From: Acridotheres tristis
Taxonomy: Eukaryota > Chordata > Aves > Passeriformes > Sturnidae
Assembly: GCA_037013685.1 (NCBI GenBank)
Contig: CM072891.1
Span: 15,662,501 to 15,726,500 of the forward strand
Direction: 5' to 3'
Length of the DNA: 64,000 nt
This document shows, piece after piece, positions 38,283 to 51,500 of the stretch (position 1 is the stretch's first letter; every line of letters begins with the position of its first letter). A program made the position numbers and the translations under genes. The notes beneath the pieces were generated by a model. It did not search any database. It was not told the DNA's origin and saw nothing but the letters and a program-made list of their open reading frames with translations.

Positions 38283-38405
38283 CTCTTTTTATCTCAACCC
38301 ACAAGTTTTCTTTTTAACCTTTCTTCTTCTCACCCCATTCCACTGTGCAGGAATGAGTAAGCAGCTGTGCAGTGCTGAGTTGCCAGCTGGGGTTAAACTG
38401 TGACA

Positions 38406-41400
38406 GTGTTAAACTGTGTTAGCTTCACTCTAATACTTGTCTTGCACCCTTGTTAGAAATACCATCTCCAAATACCTGTAGAGACAATACACTCCCTTCC
38501 CTCAGTCTTTCAGATGAGACAGAAAAATGTCCTATCCCACGATTATTTTCCCTACGTAATCCTGTTTAAGGGCCCTCCATTTCTTTACAGGGGATATGTA
38601 GGCTGCAGTGCAAAGCTTTCCCACTATGCACACTTGCATTTGAAAAAGCTTTATTTTTCAGGTTGTACCACGTCATTAAATGTCTGTAAACAGAAATACT
38701 AAGATCTGAAGAGGTTATTTGTCTGAACTAAGGAGCTCTTCTGTAGGCAGTGTGATGAAGAGAGACAAAGTGCCATCTAGTGAAAACAGCAATTTAACAT
38801 AAAGAAAAGGTTAAGATCTTACTGAAGATTAGTTTGACAGTGTCAATTCCCAGATGTGGGTGAATATAGGCAGCGTTTTATTAACATAATATCACAATTT
38901 AGGCAAGGCAATTATTGCAATTATTCAAATCTATGAGTACTCTGTGAATTTTTGCAGTTTCTTTAAGAAAAAAAACCCAAACATATTAAATCCCTTTTAT
39001 GTGTACAAAATGAAGCATGGCTAAGTTGTGCCAGAAGTGCTGTGGTTATTCTGTAAGAGATTTTCCTTCTGACACACCAACAGCCCAGTATGATGCAGAG
39101 CCAGTGTGGCTCCAGTACAGTGTAAGCATTTCCCAAGATTGAAATGCTGAGGTCAATAAGCACGTGCTTTTTAATAAAAAAGGGAAATTACATTGGGAAC
39201 TTCTTCCTCTCTTTATTCTACCCACTCTTGAGTTTATCTGGTTCGATAAACAGATTCTTCAACACAAATTGCACAGTGCAATTTCTCTAAATCATTAATG
39301 TTCTGAATCACTGCATTTAAGGTATTTCCCCAAGGCAAATAAAACAAATTTTTTTTAAGAAACAGAGCAGAATATCCACTGGGTCACTATGAAGAAATTT
39401 GAGCTAATTTAAATATTGGATTAACTTTTGAGTTTCAAATACCAAAGAACGGCAAAGATTTGCCTCAGATTACTGAGATACAGTATACAAAGTATATTTA
39501 ACCTAAGGATTTACACAGATGCTTTTCTGGAAATATTATTTTCAGGGAAAACAGAGGGAGATGGAAGCAAAATATTACATTTGTGTCCTTGTTCTGTAAT
39601 TCATCCTAAATTCCTGATTGTTTTACAATATTTAACTACTTTGCATCAGCACACTTTCTGATTCTAGTCCCTCTCTCTAGTCCTGCAACTATTAAAAAAA
39701 AACCCCAAAAAACACTTCAGCATCACAGTCTGAGTGTTGTGACTATCAGTTCATTGCATAAGTGAAACAGGCTGGGGAAATACAATCATGGTTTTGTTAT
39801 TGCATCCTATTCAATGCTAAGCACATTGCTAACAGTCCAAACTGCTTGTAACCAGAATGGTTGACACATCTATGTTTGTAAATACTCAAATGAAACTACC
39901 AGCAGTAAACGTGACAAAAATTGCCTGCATGCAATTCTGCCTCCTTTGCAAATCTTCCTGACAGTTCTCATTGAGATTTCAGAACTGAGCATGACCCCCA
40001 GAGTTAATACTACTGGTATTTCTCATCTCTGAAGATTTATATCCTGAGAGAATTAATCTGAAAAAAAGCTTCTTTTCCCCTCTTCATGCTAAAGATTAAA
40101 GATTTTGAAGTTACCTTAATAATACAACATTGGCACCTTTTGTTTAATTTCCCAGGACCTTTATTCTGAATCAAACACACTGCTGTGTTATTTGGGTTAT
40201 CATGTCTTTCTTTTAACTAGCCTGTTATTTACTAGTGCTACTTCCCATTCTCATGATAAATTTACCTAACTAAAAGTTACTTTACTGCTAATTTGATCTC
40301 CTTTAATATGTAAGCAGAAAGGGTTTATAAACCCCTTAGTGTAACCAGCTATTATGCCTCTAATTTCTTGGCAAAAAGAAAAAAGTCCCTTTTTATAAAT
40401 TTATTTGGGATTCACAGAACTGGGGCTTAGAAGGAGCTGAAAAGCAGAGTAGGTACTGCAAGCAAATAGCTGCTAAACTCACGTGAGGAAGGATTTGGAA
40501 TGGTTCTGTGAATGAGAATAGGCAACAGCAAAATTAAGGACAGACCACCAAAAAAAAAAAAAATAAAAAAAATAAAGAGCGTTGCGCAGAGCGCAGTGGA
40601 GTGAAAAAAAAAAAAAAATCCCATTCCCACTGTTTCTAGGATGCATCCTGTTAATGTATCCCAGGACATTTATGTCCCCTAGCATGATGGAACAATGGAA
40701 CAGTCCCAAGCCTGTTAGTTCATTTATTAATTTATTCTACCTGCCATCCACACACAAAAAGAAACAGAACCTGACACTTTGGGGTTAGCTGATTTATTTA
40801 AATTCTTCCTTACTTAGATCTTTGTTTTATTTTATTTTTAGTTCCCTCTTAGCATTACTTTTGAATAAGAAGTTCCAAGTATGCTTAATCATTGAAAAGT
40901 TCCTGACAGTTTCTATAAAAGCAGTAACATTTTCTTTTATTGTGGCTTATGTTGCAGAAAGGGTAGACTTAGAAGTAATAAATATTGATGCTTATGGAGA
41001 TGACTGAGGATTAATTTCCTTGAGTGATTTCTACATATGCTGTGGAGCTTCAATACATAACATTAATCTCTCAATGTTTGATAAAATACAGCTGGTAGTA
41101 AATCTTCTTACTTATGTGGCATATATTGCTAATTAAATAGTTCTGTCCTGCCCAAATTTCTTTTTAGGTGTTTGCCTCTGTTTCTTAATTTTCTGCTTAC
41201 ACATTCAATCAGGGATTTATCCCCTATTTCCCCTTTATGAAGTAAGTAAAAGTAAGCTGAGCCAGAAAAGAAGCAATAGTTGAATATAGTGTGGTATGGA
41301 GAAGCACTGGGGAAAGAAAAGCATTCCACCAATGGAGGCACCAAAGCCAAAAACTCAGACCCGAGCTCTACTACAGCACATCACATAACTTTACATCAGG

Positions 41401-44400
41401 AAAGATGTAAAAGATAAATTTACTGAATATACTTTCTTTGTTTGCCTGCTGGCATCAGGATCTAGTATCGAGCTATTGCAGGTAAGAATACTTTCATAGA
41501 GAAGTTTAAAATCCTAAGCTAATAAAATGGTATAACACCTAGAAGTTAGTGTGGTAAATTTACTCTTCGTGAACAATCTTCACAACTGTGACTGCATTTT
41601 AGGATGTCAGTAAAGTTGTCTGGATTTAAAATCTTGTCAGATGTAAATTAAGGAAACAACTTTAACCATGGTACATAATCTCACCACAAAGTTTTGTAAA
41701 AAACCCAACAAACAACACACCACTGAAACAAATAGATGAAAATATAAAATTATCCACTGAAAGGAGGTTTGTAGTTCTTTTACAAAATTATATGAGCATA
41801 ATCTATATTCAGACAGAGATATGCCCACATATTTTCTACATACAGTTTCTTGGTAATAAAAAAGCCAATGCATTCTTAATATTGATACATTTGATTTGAA
41901 AATTTATGTCTTCTGGAAGCAAGAAAGTAGTCAAAATATTAGGTAACAGGAAAGACAAGTCATTGTGTGCTTTCTTCACTGATGTTTTAGAAAATAGCTC
42001 CTGTGGGTTTGTTTCAGATTGTTTTATCAAATTATTGAAAAGTGAACTCTATTAATGAAAACAATTGAAATTTAAAATAAAAATCTTTAGCTTTTCTGTA
42101 GGGAAGTAGTTTGGTAAGTTATGTCAGGTCACATCAGCAGTGTTGGAGTGCCCAGGTAATGCAGTGTGACTGATGCAGGCTGACAAGATATGCAAGACAG
42201 TGACATATTAATTGGGAAGGGAGTGGGGTGGGGAGACAAAAGAAGAAATATTACTTTGTTTCAGAAGACAAAATGTGAATGTACATAAGCAGAATCCCAA
42301 CTGGCCTCAACAGTTGTCTTCCTGCAGTTTCAGCAGGGAGCTATCCTTTCATTTCTGGAGTTAGACCTTTCATTGTAGCCTGGAGTTGTCAGAGGAGGTA
42401 CTGAAATAAGTCTCATTAAAGAGAGCCTCACATAAATTTCATCATACCCTGCTTCAAAACTCATTTGAAAGTGCTTCAGTGAGTGCTTAGACCTTGCAGA
42501 AGTTCTCTCCATAGAGGAAATTTGCATATTGTACAATCATGGCTTTACAATTTTCAACATCTCATTTAAAAAACATATTTCTTAACCAACAAATATCCTT
42601 TAAAATTAGCACCCAGAGAAGCATAAATTAGCATATAACTTTTACTCAAGTTCAGGGAAATGCTCTTAACCTTCAAAGGCATTTCATCACTTGCAGAAAG
42701 CTGGTTTCACACCGTTGCTTATGGTCTAGTGAGTATCAGTGACTCAGAAGCACAGGGCTGCTGAATGCAGAGCCTACATGCAACAAGCAACCATAATTTC
42801 ATTTTCTTGGCAAATGAGCATTAAGCCTACTTAGTACAATTTCAGTAATTCAAGATGAAGTGAAGGAAGGGGAGACACAGTTAATGAGTGTTGGTCCATC
42901 AGGATAACGATTCTCCTGTCAGTTATTCCAGGCATGACTCCTTAAGTTCCTAAGAATAACTCCACATATTTAATATGCCATTGTAGTGCATGAAAAAGCA
43001 GTCATGCTACATAGACACCAAGTTAAAAAACCCCCTACATCTGTGTTTTATGTAACCCAAAATAATGCAAGGAATATCTGTACCAGAGCTGTACCTGCTC
43101 GGTTTATATGATAGTCAAAGCTGTTAACAAAAATTTGCTTTTGGGGAATAAATGTTCCTTTACTGCAGAATATTGGGCTGCTCTATACAATTTAGCAAAG
43201 CTCTTTAGCCTTCTGATTCCCGAGAGACAGATTTATTTTTCTGTTTCCTACAGCCCTGTAACATCTGAATTTGTTACAATAATTACTGAAAAAAAATGTC
43301 TAACACCTATACAATAGTATCTGTAATTATCTCTATTTACATGAAATAAAGAAAACAAACCCATAATAATAAAACTATAGCATGACTGGGACCTCAAGCA
43401 TAGAACAAGCCCATGGTTTTTAACATTTTACAGGAAAATTATCTTCAGCAGAAAACTCAGTAATAAAATTAAGCTAGTACTACCTTCTTCCAATTGGCTG
43501 CTTTAACTACTAAAGGTTTTCTCTCTCAGATACATTTTGATGTGGGCATCCTATACAGTTGAGCACCTGCTTAAACATTGTAAGGATGTCTTAAACCACC
43601 ACAGCAGACAGATTAAATTTCCCTTGGCATTAGTTATAAAATGTTAAGGATTCTTAGGTAGCTCTGAAAATATTTGACAGGGTGATGGTTTAGGTCTTAA
43701 TGTTTTCCCCTTATTCCTAGCTAATTAAAAACATGCTTAGAAAACTTTATTCATAGTAGCTTGGAATTCACAGGACTAGTAAAATTACTTCCAAAGAAAA
43801 TGTAAAAGGAAAGCAACTCTCACAACCTTGACCTGAGATATCCTGAAGATTTGTAATGAATATTGTAGCTACCAAAAGGATTATGAACTCCTACATGATG
43901 ATCCATATTTGAAATCTGCTTTATTAAAGCCCAACAAATAATTTGTAATGTATAAATTCAGTTGTGCTTTTCTGATTTGCCTGCTGGGTTTTAATGGATC
44001 TTTAGGGGTTTGCATGTTTGCTGTTTTTTTCCAATAGATATCTGGGATATATGTCGAAGGTATTTTACTTCAGTATGAATGTGTGATGACTGATTTCAAA
44101 CTGGTTTTCTTCTGCCATCTTGTTCCACTGCTTAGAAGTGTCTTTTTCTACTGGTTTGCTAGAAGCAAAATAATTTGCTATAATTTATTACACAATCAAG
44201 TATTATGACAGGCAGAGCAATGTCAAGGTAAATGTAAGCACACTAATATAAATGAAAATAATGTTAAAGCAATAAAAATAAATGGTGTGATTGAATACAT
44301 GTCAAATGTCTGAACTACTGCATGTCTTTTTCTAGACAATGGAGAGAGATTTTTTTTTTAAATAGAAAAGAGATTCTTTAATTTGTCTTCTAACTGTAAT

Positions 44401-45061
44401 GACAGATCTGGTTTTTAAACCAGTAATACCATCAGTTCAAGCAGTACAGTTTGTCAAGTGTTCAAAATATTTGCTTTAATTTACATTGTGAATTTGAGTT
44501 TTTACCTTATTTTATTTGGATATTATCAAGCATGGCAACATGAAAAAAAAGGGATTCATGACACTCCAAATGCATCTGTCCCTCTCCTTCATTGCAAATT
44601 TTGAGTGATTGAGCCCAAATTTTATAAATGCTGCTTAAACTATATTTGCTCATGGCTCACATAGTCATTGGTTTAACAGGAAAAATACATGGCCTTTCTA
44701 TAAGGCAAAGGATCCTAGCTGCTCCAGCATTTTCAGACATCATTAGAACACTGCTAGGTACAGCTGAATAAGCTTTGCCTCTGTTATGTCATCTATATTC
44801 AAGCCATTAAAAATAACATTGTAAGCTGTTATGTAGTTGTCATATCAGGAGGAAGTCTCATTCTGATTTAATTAAATTTTTCTGGCAACCGATAAAGACA
44901 GGGAGTGGGAATCATTAAGCCCATATAGGTTATTCTTTTCATCATCCAAGGAGAAAATCTCTGAAGTTGTATCCTTCACTGGGCTTTTTTAGGAAACTGT
45001 TTTCTCGGGTCCTGGCCATTTATTAATATGTTGATACATTTTAGCAGGACTGATATCTCTG
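38406..45061. other. Anonymous AT-rich unique DNA
   Basis: No gene or transposon is recognised. Just past the LTR, 'gttaaactgtg' occurs twice within about 30 bp (once in the LTR end, once outside). At 40548-40618 two A-rich runs enclose a small CpG-containing GC island. Reading frames are below 81 codons. Confidence 0.55.
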
Positions 45062-45505
45062 GTGGGTCATAACTCATTTCTGTTAAAACCCCAACATGCA
45101 GAAGCTGTTTCATGGAATTCTCTCCAAACAGATACAGATGAGCTATCATCCGAAATCAGTGTGATTTATTTAAAGTTGAAGACAGCTGCAATGCATGAAA
45201 TTGGATTAAATGGCTTGGCCACTGCCCAGACAGATATACCTCTGGAAGGTTTTCACCCAGAAGTGCTAGGAATAGGCTGCTCAAGAGTACTCGAGGCCAG
45301 ATAAAAGAACTTGGAAACCCAGTACCCTATTTTAAGGCAGATGCAGCAAAAATGGAGACCAGAGAACTCTGTTAAGCCTTTCTGTGCTGGATGGAGTGCT
45401 CGACACCTTCACATGGTGTTCAGAACAGAACAAGGAGCAGCAAGGTGCCTTCAGTCAGTCCTGGACATATCAGCTTCCTTCTGCCAGCTCACTGGGAAAT
45501 GCTGA
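45062..45505 (+). other. 148-codon frame with one internal stop, anonymous
   Basis: Two plus-strand frames lie in the same phase, separated by a single TAA at 45302-45304: 80 codons, then 64 codons starting at 45311. The first opens on GTG. Composition is more balanced than the surroundings, with some Gln, Glu, Leu and Lys. No domain is recognised. It could be a decayed retrocopy, an unrecognised noncoding conserved element that happens to be stop-poor, or chance. There is no poly(A) tail or target-site duplication to support a retrocopy. Confidence 0.12.
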
Positions 45506-48500
45506 GTCTTAAATCCTAGCTTTATTCAGCTAAAGACAAAATTGGATTACTCACTCTTGGGATTTACTTCCTCCACCCATTGGAACAAGAAAAAAAATTC
45601 TGTCCCCAAACACTCATGAAGGTAGAAGCTCAGATATTTCCTCTTTATTAAAAGTTTACTGTTATGAAATTGGAAAACAAGTTGGTTTGATGGGGTTTTT
45701 TCTGTCTCTGCATGTTGGAATTTACACTCATTTTTTTCACTTCCACACCTAGTTATCTGGAAAAAAGCCCAGTCTGTTCTTTGTTTTTTATTTTTGTACA
45801 GGAAATAGTGTTGCTACGCTGTAGCAAGCTTGTAGCTAAGCTCCAGGGAGAGGTGGAGGGTTGATTGTAAAACCAAGGCAGTTCCACTGACATGCTCACT
45901 ATCATACCTGCCTTCTCACGGGAGCTACAAAATGTGTATTTCTGATGATGCCTGGCCACCAGCCAAGAGATGTCTCCAGGAGATTTTGCCATGATCCATG
46001 TGATGGAGTGGGTGATGGAGGACGCCAGTTCTGGCCACAGATTCTTTCAGAGGTTAATAGCATGCTGAATTTGGATGTGTTTTACAGCACTGTGGAGTTC
46101 ACAGGGATTTGAATCTGCCACTGTATCCCACATGGGTGGGTCATGAGGAATTACCCATCACACTGGATGTCTTAAGAGCAGCACAGAAATGCTACAGCTC
46201 TTCATCTCCTCTGATGTGGGATTTCCACACCCTGTCAGTCCTGGTTGTTCCCTGGCACATCAATCCCAGTGTTCCAGTTACTATTTCCTACAGTCTCAGG
46301 GATATATAGAAGGAAGGAAGGGGGGGGCCAGGCATAAAATGCAAGCGACTCTTTTCATCTGCCCTACAACTGTTTGATAAAAAAACGAAATTTAAAAAAT
46401 TCCATAACAACAGTGACCAAGTCCACAGCCGAGCAGTTATTGCACTTCACTTTTCCGAGTTTTGCTGTAGTTTAAATTTAAGACAGACTAATAGACCGGT
46501 TGTTTTTGCCTACTTGGCACTGTGCACAAAGCTGATATTTGATAATTGATATGGCTATTAATTTGTGAGTTTGGGAAAGCAGGTAATATCATGTGAGCTG
46601 CCATTGCAAAACACCCATCCCAGGAGCAAAGGAGAAAGGTTTAGCATTATATAAATTGACAAGGGCCTACATTAACTTGTGTGCCAGCCACACAGTGTGC
46701 ACAGTCAGATTGAATCTCAGTTTTGACTTCAGGACCCCTTCCAGACTAATACTATCACAGCCAGGAAGAGAGCTGACCTCCTGTGATGTGCCTCACTTCT
46801 GTATCATCCCAGAGCATCACTTCTGTTTCATTGGTCTCCTCCCTTGGGCACACAGAGTATTAACATCCTCCTGCTAGATATATGAAAAGGAATATATTTT
46901 CACATCATAGCCTTGGTAGAGATGAAAATGAGCATTCCTCATTCCTCTGTCAAACAAGCTATTATTCAAACAAATGTTTCTTACTGTGCCAAGAAAATAC
47001 TTGGCTACTTTTTAGTACTAAAAGCTATGTGGCTTAGATCATCTGATTGACACAGAAGTGCTTTCTTCCTCTCTGTCTACCAGTACAGTTTCTAAACTGA
47101 AAGCTTAAACACAATACTCAACAACCCTAAGTAGAGTCATTAATAAAACATAGTCTGTGAGTTGTTATAGCACTGAAGTAAAAGGTGAATGTAGAGCAAT
47201 AATGACATTTTGCAGTTATGCACAGTTTTTCATATTCAATGGTATCAAGATGTTTTATATATTAATACTTAAAAAGTAGGCATCCTCAACTGAGAAAGAG
47301 AATGTAGCTGAAGGAAGAACATTATGTTTTGACAAAACTATTGCTCTTTTGAGAAGTTCACAGGAGTCCTTTAAATTACTTTACTTTGAAGCAGGAGTTA
47401 CAGAGAAATATTTGTAATTTTTTTCTGTTTACAAATCATTCATTCTAAAAGATTATTTTATTAATATATGTATTCCCAAATATTTACAAGGTACTCTTTT
47501 TCACTGCATTTTATCTGATGGAATATCTAATTTGAGCAGTGCCAATGCAGTATCTTGAAAAAATTAATCTTGCTGTGCATTTGAATAATTATTAGCTAGC
47601 GCAGTTCTCATTTTGAACAAATTATTTCAACCTTTAAATGGTAGAATTATGAATAAGGAATAATATCCTTCTTGACAGCTTATTATTTTTCTTTTAAATA
47701 CCCTAGTTCCAAAAGTTTAAGTAAACATCTTTATTTCTTCAGAGTGGGAATATTTCATTTTTTAAGTTTATTTTAAAAATGAGCAATTGATTTATCTTCA
47801 TTTGGAAGCATTTTTAAGGTATAATGGGTTGCAACAGAAATATCTGGCTGACTTTCTCTCCCACCTTTTCTGCTACAAATAAAATTTATTTAGGTAATTA
47901 CTGCCACTGTAACATGAGTGCAATAAATGAGCAAGACCTTTCATTGACCTCAGTTGTTTTGCACACTGAGAACTATTATGAGGCATGTTTAGAGTAATAT
48001 TTTACATAAATGCATTTCCTCCACTTCCCCAAGAAACTACAAAGTCAGGGGTTCGATTATGTCTTTCCCTAAATTTCCTCCTAACAATATACCTGGGGCC
48101 TGTATTCTCATGAAGCCACGGTCTGGGGTGGATTCAGAGCCAAAGTTTTGTCTCCTGGCCATCCTGGCTAGAAGCCCACCCACCTGAAGGCTGAGATTCT
48201 CTGACCCTGGCATCTCCCCCTATTTCCCTCTGCCAGCCTAAGGGCAAAGGGATCATCTCCACTTGGACAAGTGGCTGCCCTGAAGGGTGTTTGCCTCCAA
48301 AACAGTGGAACAAATTTCCCTCAGGCACCGTGTGCAGACTTAAAATTATTCATTAGAACCGCCAGCCACGCTTAGTCCAGCATTTTAACTGCTAATCCAG
48401 GTTAACAGCTCTCCTTTTTTGAGAGTGACAATAAACAAGAAAGTGGCATTTGAGAGGCATCGCTGGAGAAAAACATTAGGCGGTGCACAGCTTAAATTAA

Positions 48501-51500
48501 GTTTTTTTGTCATATACAAACTTGCTTTAATAAACTTTCAATTTGTCAAGACCGCAGTTGAAAAACACTTTTAAGGTCCAGCACTCCAGTGCAACTAATA
48601 TTCTTCTTGACATTTGAAGTATTATGTAAGGAGCTTCAGGTGTAAAATGCACTGTAGACAAAAGACTTTCTTGCCTCACAAAGAAACTCATAAAATGGTT
48701 GAATTGTCAGGAAAGTGACAGCCAGCAAGGGACAAGAATGCAAATGGATTTAGAGCTGTGGTAGCTCCTGAAGGACACAGGCATTACGAGGCAGTCTGGA
48801 AACATCTCTGGACTTATGTTCTCCCCTCCAATAAGCCCTAGTCCTTGATTGCACCCTACAGACCACCCTACAGGCTAGCAGAGAGCACAAAGCTTGAGAC
48901 AAGTTAAAAGCTAAGCCAAAGGAGGAGGATACAAGCTTATTTATTCCAGACCTGTTCTACTCAGGCTGCCAGGTTTGTGTTTTTTGGGGAGGACAGCTGG
49001 CAAAGCAGTGGTGGCTGCCAGCAGCTCCCTTAGCTGCCCATATCAATATCACAAGCTGCAGGATCACCTTATGTAAAAGTCATTAATAATTACAGTAGAA
49101 CAAAATGCACCCATTTTCCAAAATAAGAAGAGAAATACAAACCACACTATGCTATTACCACTTAAAAGCACAGAACAGTTCTGATTGTCTTTGGACCTGG
49201 GCTGACTGTCTGGGTGAATTGGTAAATTAATGTAGTTGCATGACCTTATGGGCAGCATGATCTTTTATCAGAAGAGACCTGTTAAAGTGAGGTCTTCACT
49301 GTCTCTGACAAAAGCAGGGGCACTGCTAATTCAGCTGAGGCTGGGACAATCAAACAGGTCTACCTGCACATTACTGGGAAAAACTGGTGCAGTAAATTAG
49401 CCTTCACCCAAATCCCAGCTCACATTCAAAGTGTGAGATAACACCAGCAATTCTCAGTCATTGACTGCACAATCTTTTCTGATTCTTCGTGAAACTTCAT
49501 CCTCTTTCATCAGGGACACATTAGTCCAATATTGACCCACTAAATTCAAAGACAAAAGAGGAAAGAACTTATCTCCATTGACATATTCCAGTTCTAAGCA
49601 TAAATTTTTCCAATAAAGGAACTAAAATAAAGGTTACTGCCTGTGACAGTGTTCTAGTGGAGAACAGCCTCCCCCACCCCATCAGCATCACTTGACAATT
49701 GCAGTGGCAGAGTGGTGTGACTAAGGGCTGCTGGAGGGTACAGCTAGCTTTTGAAGATCACACAAGTACCTGTTACAGCTGTCCACAGGAATCTGATCAT
49801 TTCATTCTCAGGGGGAAGGCAGAGGACTAGGCCCCAAAATCATATTATTAAAGTCAAGCAGAGAAAAGTACCTCTTTTGACTCAGGCACATAACAGCAGA
49901 TTCAAATATAACTGAGCTTCCCAAGTAGAGAACAACTGTGTATTTTCCTCTATTTTGCAGTAACTTCTTTCCTCCCATCTCAACTAATTTCAAAGTGTTT
50001 AGTTAACTAAAAATAAAAAAAAAAATCTGTTACCTTAAAGGTAAAACCACCCACAAAGTGGGATACTATGAGGGGGGGAACAAAGGAAAACAGAGCTAAA
50101 ACTCCAGAACACTCTTGAACTGAAGGCCCAGAATTAGTTTAAATGGCATCCCAGGATCATGTACAGGAAGGCAGAATGCTAAAATGTTGTATATATGTAT
50201 CAATACATATGTGGGCACATCTATAATAAGTTGTAATCTTTCTGGAATATGTTGTCACTTTAAACCAATTATAGTATACACAGTGAGTAGGAAAAAAAAT
50301 CACTGAAAGTGGAGCTCAGACTTCTGAATCTATAATAAAGCATTGTAATTACCTGTTCTTCTTAGCTGGTGAACAACTGAAAAGATATAAAAGTCAATAT
50401 AAGGAGCAGGTGTTCAGGCACTACTCTTGAGCATTTTTAACACACTTTCAAGTAGGCTTTTTCCCCTCATAGAATGGCGTTCATACTATGCTAGGTATGT
50501 CAGCTGTGCAGGCTTCTGGCTAATTCCACTGCTGTTAAGAAAAGAAATGTAATTTAGCAAAGCATGATGAACTGCTGTCAACCTGAATGGAGCTGCCTGT
50601 CCATTGTGCTGTCACCCAGCACTTCTGACAGTGAAGACTTGAAAAAGCAAGTTAATGACTCTTTGTGCACTTGCTCAGGCTAAAAGGAGTTCCACTTTAT
50701 AGCCCTGTCTAGGAAGGGCATGACTGTTATTTGGAGGTTTTCCTTGCTCTCTCTCTCCTTCTGTCTCTCTTATTAGAGATTAGAACAGCATACTTGGCTA
50801 TGCCATATGTTCTTGTATGATAATCTCCATTGCTACCTTTACTCCTGTGCAGCTTTGTTAGACTGAAGAAATACGTTTCACAGGGCAAACTAAAAAAAAA
50901 TTGATATAACAGAGCCTTCTTCTGATACTATTCCTTATTGTACTACTTCTTCTGTCTAGTATGATCCTTAGATATCCATTTTCCATACTTCTTTAGATTC
51001 CAGCAACCCTTGAGACTATTACATTAACATGCCTAGTTATGTTGTGATCCTTTATGTTTGCACTTCACTGTGCTTTCTTCCAGGTTTATGTGCTCTGTTT
51101 TTGGCAAAAGCCTATAATTGCATGGATCTCTTTTAAAAATCTGGTTTTCAAAAGTTGCTTGCTTATGGCTTATGGCTAACGTCATGCTTTAGTGGTAGGT
51201 AGGAATTTCAGGTCTTTTGATAGTTGGTTGCAAAATTAATTTGGGAGGACACTGACAATTATTTCTGTTATTTCATGGAAAGCTCAGTGCTTCAAAATCA
51301 AGTGCTGGCAGAACCATACCAATGTTCTGTTTTGAACTCTGCCAATACTGAAGTTTACTAAATTTTAATGTGCCAGGGAAGAATTTTTATCAATCTGCAT
51401 TAGAAATTAACACATGTATGAGGACTGCAACATATTAAACAGCAGATACTGTTTAGTAGATACTGAGCAGGTACTGCTAGCTCATTCTATTTAAATCTGA

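Larger units (their letters stand above)
37836..38405 (+). mobile_element. Endogenous retrovirus LTR, apparently solo, about 570 bp
   Basis: The sequence runs from 'tgtcctgattttgg' to 'ggggttaaactgtgaca', so it has the TG...CA ends of an LTR. In between it follows, in order, an avian ERV LTR that I recognise from memory and associate with the ERVL group: 'atagagttagttttcttcccatag', 'ttttcagcttctcatgctgcc', 'aagaagctgg', 'tgacatcaggctcagcatataaac', an ATT-rich stretch, 'tatctcaacccacaag', and a GC-rich terminal segment. The TATA box and ATTAAA signal both read on the plus strand and set the orientation. No gag, pol or env remnants or primer-binding site follow 38405, so it is a solo LTR or the 3' LTR of a decayed copy. 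The 5 bp on each side (gatgt / gtgtt) do not form a clean target-site duplication. The family name is an inference. Confidence 0.9.

Noticed and set aside
48040..48065. tRNA T-arm-like 'aggggttcgattatgtct'
   Set aside because: No matching acceptor stem, D arm or anticodon arm could be placed upstream, and the flanks do not pair.
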